Origin: an uncultured Pelagibacteraceae bacterium
Lineage (GTDB): Bacteria > Pseudomonadota > Alphaproteobacteria > Pelagibacterales > Pelagibacteraceae
DNA length: 64,000 nucleotides
Direction: 5' to 3'
Assembly: GCA_902628815.1 (NCBI GenBank)
Contig: CACOOK010000002.1
Span: 59,438-123,437 of the forward strand
Below the pieces are notes generated by a model, which saw only the letters and a program-made list of their open reading frames with translations, was not told the origin of the DNA and did no database searches. This document shows, piece after piece, positions 26,258 through 37,892 of this stretch; the first letter of the stretch is position 1, and each line of letters begins with the position of its first letter. Made by a program: the position numbers and the translations under genes.

Positions 26258-27527
26258 TTAATAAAAAGTTATCAATCTTTTTCATAGTAGCATTTAGGAT
26301 ATCATTCTCCAAATTATTAAAGAGTTTTGAAAATTTTTCAGAATTTTTTGTATTGGACTTTTCTAGATCTATCTCCAAATTCTTTGCCAAGCTATCTTTG
26401 TCATGAATTTTTTTACTAATATTATTTATTTTTAAGATTTGATAAATTTCTTGAAAATTATAAACGTATGGGCCATGGTAAATTTTACATCCTAGTTTAG
26501 CTGGTTCAATTGGATTTTGCCCGCCATCATCCTTTAATTTATGTATCAAAGACTTTCCAATAAAAACACTTTTTGCATAAACTAAAAATTTATTTAAATT
26601 CCCAAATGAATTTATTATTATAACATCTTTACTATCTGAAATGATCTCATCGTTGTTTAATATTTGAGAAGATAATTTTAATCGCTCACAAAGTTTTTCA
26701 ATTTCATAAACTCTACTGATATGTCTTGGTGCAAGAATTATTTTCAAATTTTTAATTTTTTCCATCAATTTTAAATGTACCTCCAAACAAAATTTTTCTT
26801 CATTTTTATGAGTACTGATTGCACACCAAAAATTATTTTCATCTAAGAATTTCTCATTGGGGTTTTGAGTCTTTATTGTTTCTATTTTACTAAGAAATTT
26901 TATGTTTCCGAAATACTCTACGTTGTTTGCATTAAAATTTAACAAATAATCTTTACTCTCGTTGTTAGATGCAAGGCATAAATCAAAAGAAGAAAATATT
27001 TTCTTTGCTGTTTTAGGAAAAAGTTTCCACCTTTTAAAAGTTTTTTCTGTGATTCTCGCATTTATAATTGACAATGAAATATTACTTTTCTTACTTAGAT
27101 AAATTAAATTAGGCCATATTTCAGAGTCTACTAAAAATATAGTGTTTGGCTTCCAGCTATTTAGAAATGTTTTCATAAGAAAAAAGCTATCTAATGGGAA
27201 AAACCTATGAAATATATTTTTATCGTTTTTAAAAATTTTACTTGCTAAATCGCTAGAACTTAGTGTTACAGTTGTAATTAAAAATTCTAAACCATCTTTT
27301 TTTTTTAATGCATGTATAATTGGCAAGATACTTTTTAACTCTCCTATACTGGCCGCATGAAACCAGATTAATTTTAGATTTTTGTTTTTCTTTATGTTGA
27401 AATTAGATGAAAATATTTTTTCTTTGTATCTTATTGGGTGTTCTTTTTTTAAAAATTTTCTTACAAAGATCAATATAATCAATAATGGATAAAAAAAAAT
27501 TGATAGAACTCTGTAAAATAAAATCAT
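26244..27527 (-). CDS. waaA: 3-deoxy-D-manno-octulosonic acid transferase
   Basis: WaaA (KdtA) attaches Kdo to lipid A precursor at the cytosolic face of the inner membrane. The 427-residue GT30-family protein has an N-terminal membrane anchor and WFHAASIGELKSILPII with the proposed catalytic Glu. VDSEIWPNLI, INARITEKTFKRW, APRHISRVYEIE and GGQNPIEPAKLGCKIYHGP follow. It works with kdsB (1.7 kb) and lpxK (next gene). It starts 3 bp after msbA ends. Confidence 0.95.
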   Translation of the reverse strand: MILFYRVLSIFFYPLLIILIFVRKFLKKEHPIRYKEKIFSSNFNIKKNKNLKLIWFHAASIGELKSILPIIHALKKKDGLEFLITTVTLSSSDLASKIFKNDKNIFHRFFPLDSFFLMKTFLNSWKPNTIFLVDSEIWPNLIYLSKKSNISLSIINARITEKTFKRWKLFPKTAKKIFSSFDLCLASNNESKDYLLNFNANNVEYFGNIKFLSKIETIKTQNPNEKFLDENNFWCAISTHKNEEKFCLEVHLKLMEKIKNLKIILAPRHISRVYEIEKLCERLKLSSQILNNDEIISDSKDVIIINSFGNLNKFLVYAKSVFIGKSLIHKLKDDGGQNPIEPAKLGCKIYHGPYVYNFQEIYQILKINNISKKIHDKDSLAKNLEIDLEKSNTKNSEKFSKLFNNLENDILNATMKKIDNFLLNENS

Positions 27528-27530
27528 GAA

Positions 27531-29273
27531 TTACTTAATTTGTTTTTCGTATAGAGATTTGTATTCAGAGCAATTCTTTATCAAATAATCATGATTTCCG
27601 ACGTCATTAATTTGCCCATCCTTCATAACAATAATTTTTTCCGCACTATGAATAGTTGAAAGTCTATGAGCTATCACCAAAGTAGTTTTGTTTTTTGTTA
27701 AATTTTGAATTGCTCTTTTGACTATTTCTTCCGACTCAGCATCTAAAGATGATGTGGCTTCATCCAACAGGATTATAGGTGACTCTTTTAAAATTGCTCT
27801 TGCAATAGAAATTCTCTGTCTTTGTCCACCAGAAAGCCTAACACCATTTTCTCCAATCAAAGTTTCGTAACCACTAGGTAGCTTTTCTATAAATTCGTGT
27901 GCAGCTGCAAATTGACAAGCTTTTTTGATTTCTTCGTCTGAAGAATGCTCTTTAGCGTAAGCAATATTATTTTTAATCGTATCATCAAATAATATTATAT
28001 CTTGGCTTACCATTGAAATATTTTTTCTTAAGGAACTTAAGCTCACATTTTTGATATTTTGTTTATCGATTTCAATCTCACCGTGTTGAGGGTCATAAAA
28101 TCTGGGTATTAGGTTAATTATTGTACTTTTTCCTGCCCCGCTATGACCTACAAGAGCGGTCATCGTATTTCCTTTTATTTTGAAACTAACTCTTTTAATC
28201 GCTTTTTCTTCAGTGGTCTTGTACTTAAACTCAACGTTTTTAAATTCAATTTCAGATTGAACGAGATTTAATTTTGGATTATCTATAACCTCTTTAATTT
28301 CAACCTTGCCATCTATAATTTCACTAACTCTCTTAAACGCTGCTGCACCTTGATAAGCAACCATATTTAAGGTGGCTAATGATCTGATCGGTTGATAGGC
28401 AAGCATCATGGCAGCTAAAAAGGAGAAAAAATTATTTACACCTATCTCACCCTCCGCGATCAATGTTCCCGCAAACACGATAAATCCAGCAATCATTATT
28501 CCTGTTAAAGTTTCCATAATTGGAGTTGCTCGAATTAATACACTGCTAATTTTAATATTCTTCTCTACAAGATCTTCAATGACTTGAAATGCTTTTTTGC
28601 TCTCATATTTCTCTCTTTGATAAATTCTTATCATTTTAGAGCCTTTAAATATTTCATTTAAAAAAGTTGCTAAGTTACCAGAAGACTCACCAGCTTTTGA
28701 TGTCGCCTTGCCCATTCTTTTACCTAGAGATTTAGCTAAACCACCAGCGAGTGGCATCATCAAAATAGCAAATAAAGCAAGCTTCCAGTTTTGGTAGAAC
28801 ATTACAGAGACTAAAGCAATTAAAGTTAAAGTGTCTTTCATTAAATTTAAAACACCTGTTCCCACAAGGTTTTGAACATTATGAGTATCGTACATTATGT
28901 TAGAAATATATTTCCCTGAATGTCTATTATCTAATGTTTGAATATCAGACACCAAAATATTTGAGGCAATTTTTTTTTGAAGCTCACCCGCCACCTCTTG
29001 ACCAACTCTAATTATATTCATCCTTGCGAAATACAAAGAGAATCCTTTGCTAGTAAAAGCAATTATAATTAAAATTGGTATTGACCAAGTAAAAACATCA
29101 TCTTTTTCAATAAAAATTTTCTTTACAGCGGGATCTAATAACCAAGCTATGCTAGAAGTACTTAGGGCTACGACTAAAGAAAGCACTAAGGCTATTAATA
29201 TTCTTTTCAAATGTTTTCGAACATATTCTTTAAAGATTTTTGCGACTAAAAACTTTAGTTCATTTAATTTCAT
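27531..29273 (-). CDS. msbA: ABC transporter, MsbA-type lipid A flippase
   Basis: This 580-residue half-transporter fuses six membrane helices with a nucleotide-binding domain. Walker A is GHSGAGKSTI, the Q-loop MVSQDIILFD, the signature LSGGQRQR, Walker B ILLDEATSSLD and the H-loop IAHRLSTI. The family also includes multidrug exporters. The position between ubiA and waaA-lpxK-lpxL supports lipid A-core export, which is inference from context. It starts 1 bp after ubiA ends. Confidence 0.88.
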   Translation of the reverse strand: MKLNELKFLVAKIFKEYVRKHLKRILIALVLSLVVALSTSSIAWLLDPAVKKIFIEKDDVFTWSIPILIIIAFTSKGFSLYFARMNIIRVGQEVAGELQKKIASNILVSDIQTLDNRHSGKYISNIMYDTHNVQNLVGTGVLNLMKDTLTLIALVSVMFYQNWKLALFAILMMPLAGGLAKSLGKRMGKATSKAGESSGNLATFLNEIFKGSKMIRIYQREKYESKKAFQVIEDLVEKNIKISSVLIRATPIMETLTGIMIAGFIVFAGTLIAEGEIGVNNFFSFLAAMMLAYQPIRSLATLNMVAYQGAAAFKRVSEIIDGKVEIKEVIDNPKLNLVQSEIEFKNVEFKYKTTEEKAIKRVSFKIKGNTMTALVGHSGAGKSTIINLIPRFYDPQHGEIEIDKQNIKNVSLSSLRKNISMVSQDIILFDDTIKNNIAYAKEHSSDEEIKKACQFAAAHEFIEKLPSGYETLIGENGVRLSGGQRQRISIARAILKESPIILLDEATSSLDAESEEIVKRAIQNLTKNKTTLVIAHRLSTIHSAEKIIVMKDGQINDVGNHDYLIKNCSEYKSLYEKQIK

Positions 29274-29274
29274 T

Positions 29275-30129
29275 TTAATAATTAGTAAATAAAATCGTTA
29301 AAAATAAAAAAAGACCAGAGTAATTATTAAGTTTAAACAGTTTAAGACAACTATCTGGATTAAATTTATCAAATTTAATAATTTGAAAAATAAGACTCAA
29401 AATAAATAAAATTAACAAAAAAGAAAAAACGTTTAATCCTATAAAATTTTTAAACATAAATAGTATTAATAACGATGTTATGGAATATGATAAAAATATA
29501 AAAGCTTTTATATTTTTTTTAAATTTTATTGATGTGGATTTTAAACCAATTATTTCATCATCAGACATATCTTGAGTTCCATAAATCGTGTCATAGCCCA
29601 ATGTCCAAAATATGGCTGAAATATAAAGTATAACAATATCAAGAGAAATACCGTTATTCATTGATGCCCAAGCCATAATAACCCCCCAATTAAAAGTTAA
29701 TCCGAGGAATAATTGCGGCCAATAAGTAATTCTTTTCATAAATGGATATGTAAATGCCAGAAACATTGATCCTAATCCTAAAACAATTGTTAAAAAGTTA
29801 AATTGAATTAATACTAGGAATGCTAAGATACATAGGGCTACTACATAAATAAAAGATTGTTTTATTGAAATTAAGCCAGCAGGTATTGGTCTTTTTCTAG
29901 TTCTGTGAACTTTTTTATCAAAATCTTTATCAACAATATCGTTAAATATACATCCTGCACTTCTCATTAATACAGAGCCTAAAAAAAATAATATAAGATA
30001 AGGTATAAATTTTTCATTGTTACCATCATAAGCTAATGCTAACCCCCATGAGCATGGCCAAAATAAAAGCATATACCCAATAGGTTTATTTAATCTTGTC
30101 AATTCTATGAAAATTTTGAATTGTTGCAT
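29275..30129 (-). CDS. ubiA: 4-hydroxybenzoate polyprenyltransferase
   Basis: UbiA attaches the isoprenoid tail to 4-hydroxybenzoate in ubiquinone synthesis. The integral membrane protein has the first aspartate motif NDIVDKDFDKKVHRTRKRPI and the second one GYDTIYGTQDMSDDEIIG. I use ATG 30129 (284 residues, MQQFKIFIELTRLNKPIG). A longer frame to 30171 would add 14 unconserved residues. It heads the lipid A gene run and diverges from the DUF2721 gene. Confidence 0.93.
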   Translation of the reverse strand: MQQFKIFIELTRLNKPIGYMLLFWPCSWGLALAYDGNNEKFIPYLILFFLGSVLMRSAGCIFNDIVDKDFDKKVHRTRKRPIPAGLISIKQSFIYVVALCILAFLVLIQFNFLTIVLGLGSMFLAFTYPFMKRITYWPQLFLGLTFNWGVIMAWASMNNGISLDIVILYISAIFWTLGYDTIYGTQDMSDDEIIGLKSTSIKFKKNIKAFIFLSYSITSLLILFMFKNFIGLNVFSFLLILFILSLIFQIIKFDKFNPDSCLKLFKLNNYSGLFLFLTILFTNY

Positions 30130-30180
30130 TAATTTATACTTGTAAATATCAAACACTATATACATAATCAATTTGATTCG

Positions 30181-30591
30181 ATGGATATTGATTACACAGT
30201 TGCAGCTTTAATGTTTCCAGCTATACCCTTAATGATGACAATGTATAGTAATCGTTTTCACACATTGAGTGCTTTAATTCGTCAATTACATGATAAATAT
30301 ACTTTTGAAAAAAAGGTTCCACCAGAGTTAGAGAATCAACTCCATGTATTAAACAAAAGAACAAATTATCTTAAATACGTTATGGGATTTTCAGCATTTG
30401 GATTTCTTTTTAATATGCTAACAGTATTGTTACTTTATCTTAATTTATTATTTTATGCAAGATTGAGTTTTGCTTTGTGTTGTGTATGTATGATAATTTC
30501 AATATTTCTGTTCTTACAAGAGGTTAGAATGTCCAATGAGGCTTTAAAGTATCACTTAAGCGATATGGACTCTATGAAAAAAGATCTTTAA
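30181..30591 (+). CDS. DUF2721 family membrane protein
   Basis: This 136-residue protein has three predicted membrane segments: an N-terminal one after DYTVAALMFPAIPLMM, then two after about residue 65. Between them lies a polar region, NRFHTLSALIRQLHDKY, containing the RxxxLxxLIR-like pattern of DUF2721. Function is unknown. The stop codon shares a TTAA with the DUF1289 gene on the other strand. Confidence 0.75.
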   Translation: MDIDYTVAALMFPAIPLMMTMYSNRFHTLSALIRQLHDKYTFEKKVPPELENQLHVLNKRTNYLKYVMGFSAFGFLFNMLTVLLLYLNLLFYARLSFALCCVCMIISIFLFLQEVRMSNEALKYHLSDMDSMKKDL

Positions 30592-30857
30592 ATTTTTTTT
30601 TGTAAATTTTTTTTTTTATATAATGAAATTCCCTCTTTAATCTTATTATTATAAGATTCATTAAAAGTTTCGAGTTGCCAACCTGCCATTCTTTTTTTTA
30701 TTACTTCTAAATTTTCTTTTTTCCACAGATCATTAGTTTTTTCATCTTTCCAAATTTTCTTTTCTTCATTTGTTCTAGCACAACCATAACAATAGCCAGT
30801 TATGGGCTCTGTTTTACAAATACTAATACAAGGAGATATTATTTTACTGCTCATCAA
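30588..30857 (-). CDS. DUF1289 domain protein
   Basis: This 89-residue protein has the DUF1289 pattern: ISPCISICK, then GYCYGCARTNEEKKIW with four cysteines (PC, IC, YC, GC). They probably bind a metal or iron-sulfur group, although that is not established. The function of the family is unknown. The start overlaps the upstream oxidoreductase stop (ATGA). Similar small genes are common in proteobacteria next to unrelated neighbours. Confidence 0.82.
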   Translation of the reverse strand: MMSSKIISPCISICKTEPITGYCYGCARTNEEKKIWKDEKTNDLWKKENLEVIKKRMAGWQLETFNESYNNKIKEGISLYKKKNLQKKI

Positions 30858-31828
30858 GGTATTAGAATTGTTGGACCTAATAATTTCCTAGCTTCTAAGT
30901 CTGCATGAGCATTCTTTGCCTCTGAGAGTTTATACTTTTTAAATATTCTTATTTTAATTTTCCCAAATTTTACCTTTTCGAATATTTGGTTTGCGCCTTC
31001 TTGTAATTCTTTTTGATTAGTAAAATATTGGCCAACAGATGGTCGTGTTAAGTATAGTCCTTTTGGTTGTATATCTTTTGGCACATTTACTGGATCCAGC
31101 GGCCCGGATGCATTCCCGAAACTTACCAACATACCTCTTGTTTTTAAACAAGAAATCGAACCTTGAAATGTTTTTTTTCCAACTCCATCAAACACAGCTG
31201 TTACACCTTTATTTTTAGTTATTTTTAAAACTTCTTTTGCAAAGTCGGTTTTTGTGTAATTTATTACATGTTCATATCCATTATCATTAGCAACTTTAAT
31301 TTTTTCATCTGATCCAACGGTACCTATTACTTTTGCTCCTATACTATTTGCCCACTGAGCAAAAATTTGACCGACACCGCCAGCTGCTGCATGGAATAAA
31401 ACAGTTTCACCTGCTTTTAATTTGTAAGTTTTTGTCAGTAAATAATTTGTAGTTAACCCTTTAGTCATTAAAGTAGCCGCCATTTCATGAGAAATACCAT
31501 CAGGGATTTTCACCGCAATGTTAGCTGGTATGACTCTTTGCTGTGAATAAGCTCCTAGCGGTATAGAGGCATAGGCAATGTTGTCACCTTTGTTAAACTC
31601 TTTTACATTAGATCCTACTTCATCAATTTTTCCTGCAGCCTCCAAGCCAATTCCTATGGGTAATTTAAGAGGATACAGTCCAGATCTGTGATATGTATCA
31701 ATATAATTTAAACCTATTGCATGGTTAGTGACTTTAATTTCATTTGGACCAGGTGTTCCGATATTGACATCTTGCAATTCTAGCACTTCAGGCCCACCGT
31801 GTTTTTTAATAATAATCGATTTTGGCAT
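30854..31828 (-). CDS. Quinone oxidoreductase, zinc-independent MDR family
   Basis: This 324-residue NAD(P)H-dependent reductase of the medium-chain family opens with MPKSIIIKKHGGPEVLELQDV. YIDTYHRSGLYPLKLP and the nucleotide-binding HAAAGGVGQIFAQWANSIGAKVIG follow, and no catalytic zinc ligands are evident. It resembles E. coli QorA, which reduces quinones by one electron. The physiological substrate is uncertain. It sits upstream of DUF1289 with a 4 bp overlap and 23 bp downstream of the pirin gene. Confidence 0.88.
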   Translation of the reverse strand: MPKSIIIKKHGGPEVLELQDVNIGTPGPNEIKVTNHAIGLNYIDTYHRSGLYPLKLPIGIGLEAAGKIDEVGSNVKEFNKGDNIAYASIPLGAYSQQRVIPANIAVKIPDGISHEMAATLMTKGLTTNYLLTKTYKLKAGETVLFHAAAGGVGQIFAQWANSIGAKVIGTVGSDEKIKVANDNGYEHVINYTKTDFAKEVLKITKNKGVTAVFDGVGKKTFQGSISCLKTRGMLVSFGNASGPLDPVNVPKDIQPKGLYLTRPSVGQYFTNQKELQEGANQIFEKVKFGKIKIRIFKKYKLSEAKNAHADLEARKLLGPTILIP

Positions 31829-31851
31829 TTTTTGAAAACGTACTGGAACTT

Positions 31852-32694
31852 TTAATATTTAGCAAATGTTCCGTTATTATAATCTTGGATAGCCTCAAGA
31901 ATTTCAGCTTTTGTGTTCATTACAAATGGTCCGCCCCTAGCGATCGGTTCACCAATAGGTTTACCTGCTATAAACAGAAACTCAGATTTTTTGCTTGCTG
32001 TAACTTTAAGCTGAGTGCCTTGATTTAGCAAAATTAAGTGCGAGTCAATTGTCGTATTATGTTTTCCAGTTCCAATTTTTAATTCTCCTTTAAGTAAATA
32101 TATAAAAGAATTATGTCCTGCTGGGACATCACACACAAATTCTTTTTTATCATTTAAGACTATATGAAAATAAATTGGGTCGACGTTATGATTTTTTTCA
32201 GGACCTTCTGCTTTTTTGAACTTACCTGCAATTACTTTTACAATTTTCTCGCTATCTTTATGCACTCCAAGTTCCTCTCCTTTTATATATAAATACTCTG
32301 GTTTATTTTTTTTCATTTTGGCAGGCATGTTAATCCAAAGTTGAAAGCCTAATAATTTACCTTCCTTCATTGCTGGCATTTCAGAATGGATTATTCCTCT
32401 ACCAGTTTTCATCCACTGTACGTCACCAGATACCATAATACCTTTAGCTCCAGTGCTATCTTGATGTTCAAATTCTCCGTTCAACATATAAGTCACTGTT
32501 TCAATTCCTCTATGAGGATGAGGAGGAAAACCTGCAACATAATCATCTTTATTTTCAGAACCGAATTCATCAAGCATCAAGAATGGATCGATGTAATCTG
32601 CTTCTGGGGTTCCTATACTTCTTTTTAACTTAACACCTGCTCCATCAGAAGCGTTAAGAGCTTTAACAATTTTTTTTACTTCTATTTGAGACAT
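31852..32694 (-). CDS. Pirin family protein
   Basis: This 280-residue bicupin has the metal-binding motif FPPHPHRGIETVTYMLNGE (about residues 55-73), then HQDSTG and TGRGIIHSEMP. It also has the pirin C-terminal cupin (GKPIGEPIARGGPFVMNT). Family members bind Fe; some have quercetinase activity or regulate metabolic enzymes, so the cellular role here is open. It is the second gene of a reverse-strand group that starts with the CDGSH protein and the haloacid dehalogenase. Confidence 0.92.
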   Translation of the reverse strand: MSQIEVKKIVKALNASDGAGVKLKRSIGTPEADYIDPFLMLDEFGSENKDDYVAGFPPHPHRGIETVTYMLNGEFEHQDSTGAKGIMVSGDVQWMKTGRGIIHSEMPAMKEGKLLGFQLWINMPAKMKKNKPEYLYIKGEELGVHKDSEKIVKVIAGKFKKAEGPEKNHNVDPIYFHIVLNDKKEFVCDVPAGHNSFIYLLKGELKIGTGKHNTTIDSHLILLNQGTQLKVTASKKSEFLFIAGKPIGEPIARGGPFVMNTKAEILEAIQDYNNGTFAKY

Positions 32695-32715
32695 AAAGGT
32701 AAATATAAAGAATGT

Positions 32716-33375
32716 TTAAACTATATCAAGTAGCTGCGTTAAGTTGCTAATTTCATTTTTTGGCTGAAAATCGAGTATATCGAACTCTGAGTTATTTCTA
32801 TTGACCCAAATGGAATTATAACCAAAGTTCCCACCACCTGAAACATCCCACGTATTTGCGCTTAAAAAAGTAATTTCTTCGGATTTAATTTTATATTTTT
32901 TTATGGGTATTTCATAAACTCTTGGCTCAGGTTTATAAATTTTAACTTCCTCAACCGAAAAAAGGTCGTCGAATAAGTTGTTTAATTTGTTGCTTAAAAC
33001 TAATTCATTTAGAAGAGTTGGTGTCCCATTAGAAAGAATAGCAAGTTTAAAGTTTTTCTTTTTTAGATCTTCTAATACACTCTTAACTTCCGGATACGGT
33101 GATAAAACTTTGTAAAGGTTTAACAATTCATTTTTCATACTAGTATCAATATTAAATACCTTCATAGATTTTTCCAAACTATCCTCTGTTACTTTCCAGA
33201 AATTTTTGTGCTTTTTCATTAAACTTCGTAGCCAGGTGTATTCAAGTTGAGTAGTTCTCCAAAAATTTGCAAATGTTTCCCATTTACTTCCGATTTTATC
33301 TTTACATTTTTCTGCAGCTGAATTTACATCGAATAATGTGCCATAAGCATCAAATACTATAGCTTTTGTTTTCAT
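32716..33375 (-). CDS. Haloacid dehalogenase, type II
   Basis: This 219-residue HAD protein has motif I FDAYGTLFDVNSA (nucleophile Asp9), motif II ILSNGTP, a conserved Lys in KIYKPEPRVYE, and motif III FLSANTWDVSGGGNFGY. The SANxWDxxGA-like segment is the signature of L-2-haloacid dehalogenases, which hydrolyse 2-haloalkanoates such as haloacetate. Marine bacteria often carry these. Substrate is inferred from the family only. It starts 3 bp after the CDGSH gene. Confidence 0.85.
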   Translation of the reverse strand: MKTKAIVFDAYGTLFDVNSAAEKCKDKIGSKWETFANFWRTTQLEYTWLRSLMKKHKNFWKVTEDSLEKSMKVFNIDTSMKNELLNLYKVLSPYPEVKSVLEDLKKKNFKLAILSNGTPTLLNELVLSNKLNNLFDDLFSVEEVKIYKPEPRVYEIPIKKYKIKSEEITFLSANTWDVSGGGNFGYNSIWVNRNNSEFDILDFQPKNEISNLTQLLDIV

Positions 33376-33378
33376 AAT

Positions 33379-33618
33379 TTATTTTATGTTATGAGATCCA
33401 TCACATAACGGCGGATCATTAGTTTGTTTACATGTACAGAAAAAAACTTTTTTAGATTGATCAGCTAAATATTTCAAAGGCACAAAATCAGTTCCTTTAT
33501 GAGAACCATCACAAAAAGGTTGTTTCAAACTTTCCCCACAAGTACACCAAAAATATGATTTTCCTTGCAACACATCTACACCAAAGGGAGTACCCCCAGC
33601 TCTTTTACCTTTTTTCAT
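33379..33618 (-). CDS. CDGSH-type iron-sulfur protein with two cluster motifs
   Basis: This 79-residue protein has two tandem 2Fe-2S motifs of the CDGSH (mitoNEET) type. They are C-x-C ending in FCDGSHKG, and C-x-C ending in LCDGSHNIK. Each has three Cys and one His ligand. Double-CDGSH bacterial proteins are known but their function is not settled. It leads the reverse-strand set of haloacid dehalogenase, pirin and oxidoreductase, and diverges from rsmE with 46 bp between starts. Confidence 0.9.
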   Translation of the reverse strand: MKKGKRAGGTPFGVDVLQGKSYFWCTCGESLKQPFCDGSHKGTDFVPLKYLADQSKKVFFCTCKQTNDPPLCDGSHNIK

Positions 33619-33664
33619 TAATGCTCCTTTATATATTTTAATTTTGTTTATACTATATAAAACA

Positions 33665-34375
33665 ATGAATATTAGATTATATCATCCAGACAGTATACAA
33701 GAAAATACTACAAGCTTGTTAAGTAAAGAACATACTCATTACGTTGTAAATGTTATGCGTCTTAAAAGAGGGTCGAACCTAAATTTTTTTAATAAAAATG
33801 GAGAATGGACAAGTGAAATAATTTTTCTAGACAAAGCTAGAGTTGAGGTTAAATTTTTAAAAAAAATTAAAGAAGCAAATAATTCTTCTAAACCTATTCT
33901 GGCTATTTGTTTAGTTAAAAAAAATCCAATGGATTTTATTTTACAAAAAGCTACAGAACTTGGTGTAAGCAAAATAATTCCAATAGTCTCAGATAGAACA
34001 GAGGTTAAAGAATTAAATCAGGATAGAGCGAAGAGAATTGTAATAGAGGCAACTGAGCAATCTAATCAACTTGTACCTCCAGAAATTACAGATGTAGTAA
34101 AATTAAAAGATTTTTTAGAAACCCTTGATAAAACTACCAAACTTTTGTTCGCCGATGTTAATTCAAAAGAAAATTTAAAAGCTGAAGATCTAAAAAATTT
34201 TAAATCTTTGTGCATATTAATTGGTCCTGAGGGTGATTTTTCTCCAGCAGAGCGGGAGTTTATCCTTCAAAATAGAGTAGTAAAACCGTTTACTTTATCA
34301 AAAAATATTTTAAGGTCTGATACTGCCGTAATAAGCGCGATTTCATTAGTAAATTTTATCAATAACTTTCATTAA
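33665..34375 (+). CDS. rsmE: 16S rRNA (uracil1498-N3)-methyltransferase
   Basis: This 236-residue SPOUT-fold methyltransferase has an N-terminal PUA-like region with HYVVNVMRLKRG. Then come QKATELGVSKIIPI, EQSNQLVPPEI, and the knot motifs LIGPEGDFSPAERE and LSKNILRSDTAVISAISL, the usual RsmE landmarks. The start is ATG 33665 (MNIRLYHPD). An upstream TTG at 33644 adds seven unconserved residues. It precedes the cox cluster on the same strand. Confidence 0.94.
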   Translation: MNIRLYHPDSIQENTTSLLSKEHTHYVVNVMRLKRGSNLNFFNKNGEWTSEIIFLDKARVEVKFLKKIKEANNSSKPILAICLVKKNPMDFILQKATELGVSKIIPIVSDRTEVKELNQDRAKRIVIEATEQSNQLVPPEITDVVKLKDFLETLDKTTKLLFADVNSKENLKAEDLKNFKSLCILIGPEGDFSPAEREFILQNRVVKPFTLSKNILRSDTAVISAISLVNFINNFH

Positions 34376-34393
34376 TTGTCGCATTAATTGAAA

Positions 34394-34427
34394 TTGTGAA
34401 ATCATCTAAAAGCTGTATAAAAAACTC

Positions 34428-34428
<1 letters not shown>
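34394..34428 (+). promoter_or_regulatory. Candidate promoter of the cytochrome oxidase cluster
   Basis: TTGTGA (34394-34399), a 16 bp spacer and TATAAA (34416-34421) form a plausible promoter. Start would fall at about 34428, the A of the coxB ATG, and no Shine-Dalgarno is visible. The transcript may therefore be leaderless. This is read from motif spacing only. Confidence 0.35.
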
Positions 34429-36861
<2,433 letters not shown>

Positions 36862-36862
36862 A

Positions 36863-37777
36863 TTGAGCCAGATAAGTATAAAAGCTAGAAACTCAAAAAT
36901 TGGTTTAGCGTTAGACCTAAGTTCATTTTTTAATTTAATGAAACCTAGAGTAATGTCTCTTGTGCTATTTACTTGTATGGTAGGACTATTGATATCTCCA
37001 ATTAATGTAGACTTTACATCTGCTTGTATTTCTCTGTTAGCTGTAGCTATAGGCTCTGGAGCTGCTGGAACACTTAATATGTGGTATGAGTCAGATCTTG
37101 ATGCCTTAATGAGCAGAACTTGTTTAAGACCTATCCCAACTGGAAAAGTTAAAAAAAATCAAGCTCTATATTTTGGTATAATTTTATCGGTTTTGTCGGT
37201 AAGTATAATTTATTTTTCAGCTAACTTAATTTCAGCAATTTTATTAGCATCAACAATTGCTTTTTACTTTTTTGTTTATACAATTTGGTTAAAAAGAAAA
37301 ACTCCACAAAATATTGTAATCGGAGGTGCTGCTGGTGCTTTACCGCCGGTAATTGGCTGGACCATAGCAACAGGAAATATTTCTATTGAACCAATAATAT
37401 TATTTTTAATTATTTTTTTATGGACCCCATCACATTTTTGGGCGCTAAGTTTATACAAATTAGGTGATTATAAAAAAGCAAAAGTTCCAATGATGCCAAT
37501 AATTTCTGGAACAAAAACTACTAAAATAAATATACTTGTTTATGCTTTGATTATGGCACCAGTTGTGATAGCACCTTACTTTTTAAATTTCGGTAGCATA
37601 TTTTATTTTGCACTATCACTAGTAATGACCCTCTATTACATTTATTTATGTTTTAAATTATATAGTTCTAAAATAGTCAAAGTTTCGAATAAAATTGCAA
37701 GAAAACTATTTATTTACTCTATATTTTATTTATTTTTTGTTTTCTTAATTCTGTTAATTGATAATTTTTTAAAATAA
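36863..37777 (+). CDS. ctaB: Protoheme IX farnesyltransferase (haem O synthase)
   Basis: This 304-residue membrane prenyltransferase makes haem O, the precursor of haem A for the adjacent oxidase. The aspartate motif is NMWYESDLDALMSRTCLRPI. Further landmarks are GGAAGALPPVIGWTIATG and WTPSHFWALSLYKLGDYKKA. The start is TTG at 36863, 1 bp after coxA. The next ATG lies just before the first helix (MKPRVMSL) and would remove residues common to the family. Confidence 0.95.
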   Translation: MSQISIKARNSKIGLALDLSSFFNLMKPRVMSLVLFTCMVGLLISPINVDFTSACISLLAVAIGSGAAGTLNMWYESDLDALMSRTCLRPIPTGKVKKNQALYFGIILSVLSVSIIYFSANLISAILLASTIAFYFFVYTIWLKRKTPQNIVIGGAAGALPPVIGWTIATGNISIEPIILFLIIFLWTPSHFWALSLYKLGDYKKAKVPMMPIISGTKTTKINILVYALIMAPVVIAPYFLNFGSIFYFALSLVMTLYYIYLCFKLYSSKIVKVSNKIARKLFIYSIFYLFFVFLILLIDNFLK

Positions 37778-37778
37778 T

Positions 37779-37892
37779 ATGATGAATAAAAAGAAAAAAA
37801 ATTTAATAACAGCTTTGATATTAATTTTATTTATGATTTTGTTGTTTGTATTAACTTTCTATAATATTGGGATATATAATCGAGAAATATAA
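37779..37892 (+). CDS. CoxF-like small membrane protein of the aa3 oxidase cluster
   Basis: This 37-residue frame has a basic N-terminus (MMNKKKKN), one membrane helix (LITALILILFMILLFVLTF) and a short tail. In alphaproteobacteria a small gene with this layout (CoxF, basic stretch then NIALALALAALVVLFYVVTI-like helix) sits between ctaB and ctaG, exactly as here. It starts 1 bp after ctaB, and its stop overlaps the ctaG start as TAATG. Tight packing and positional conservation support a real gene. Its molecular role is unknown; oxidase assembly is inferred. Confidence 0.75.
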   Translation: MMNKKKKNLITALILILFMILLFVLTFYNIGIYNREI

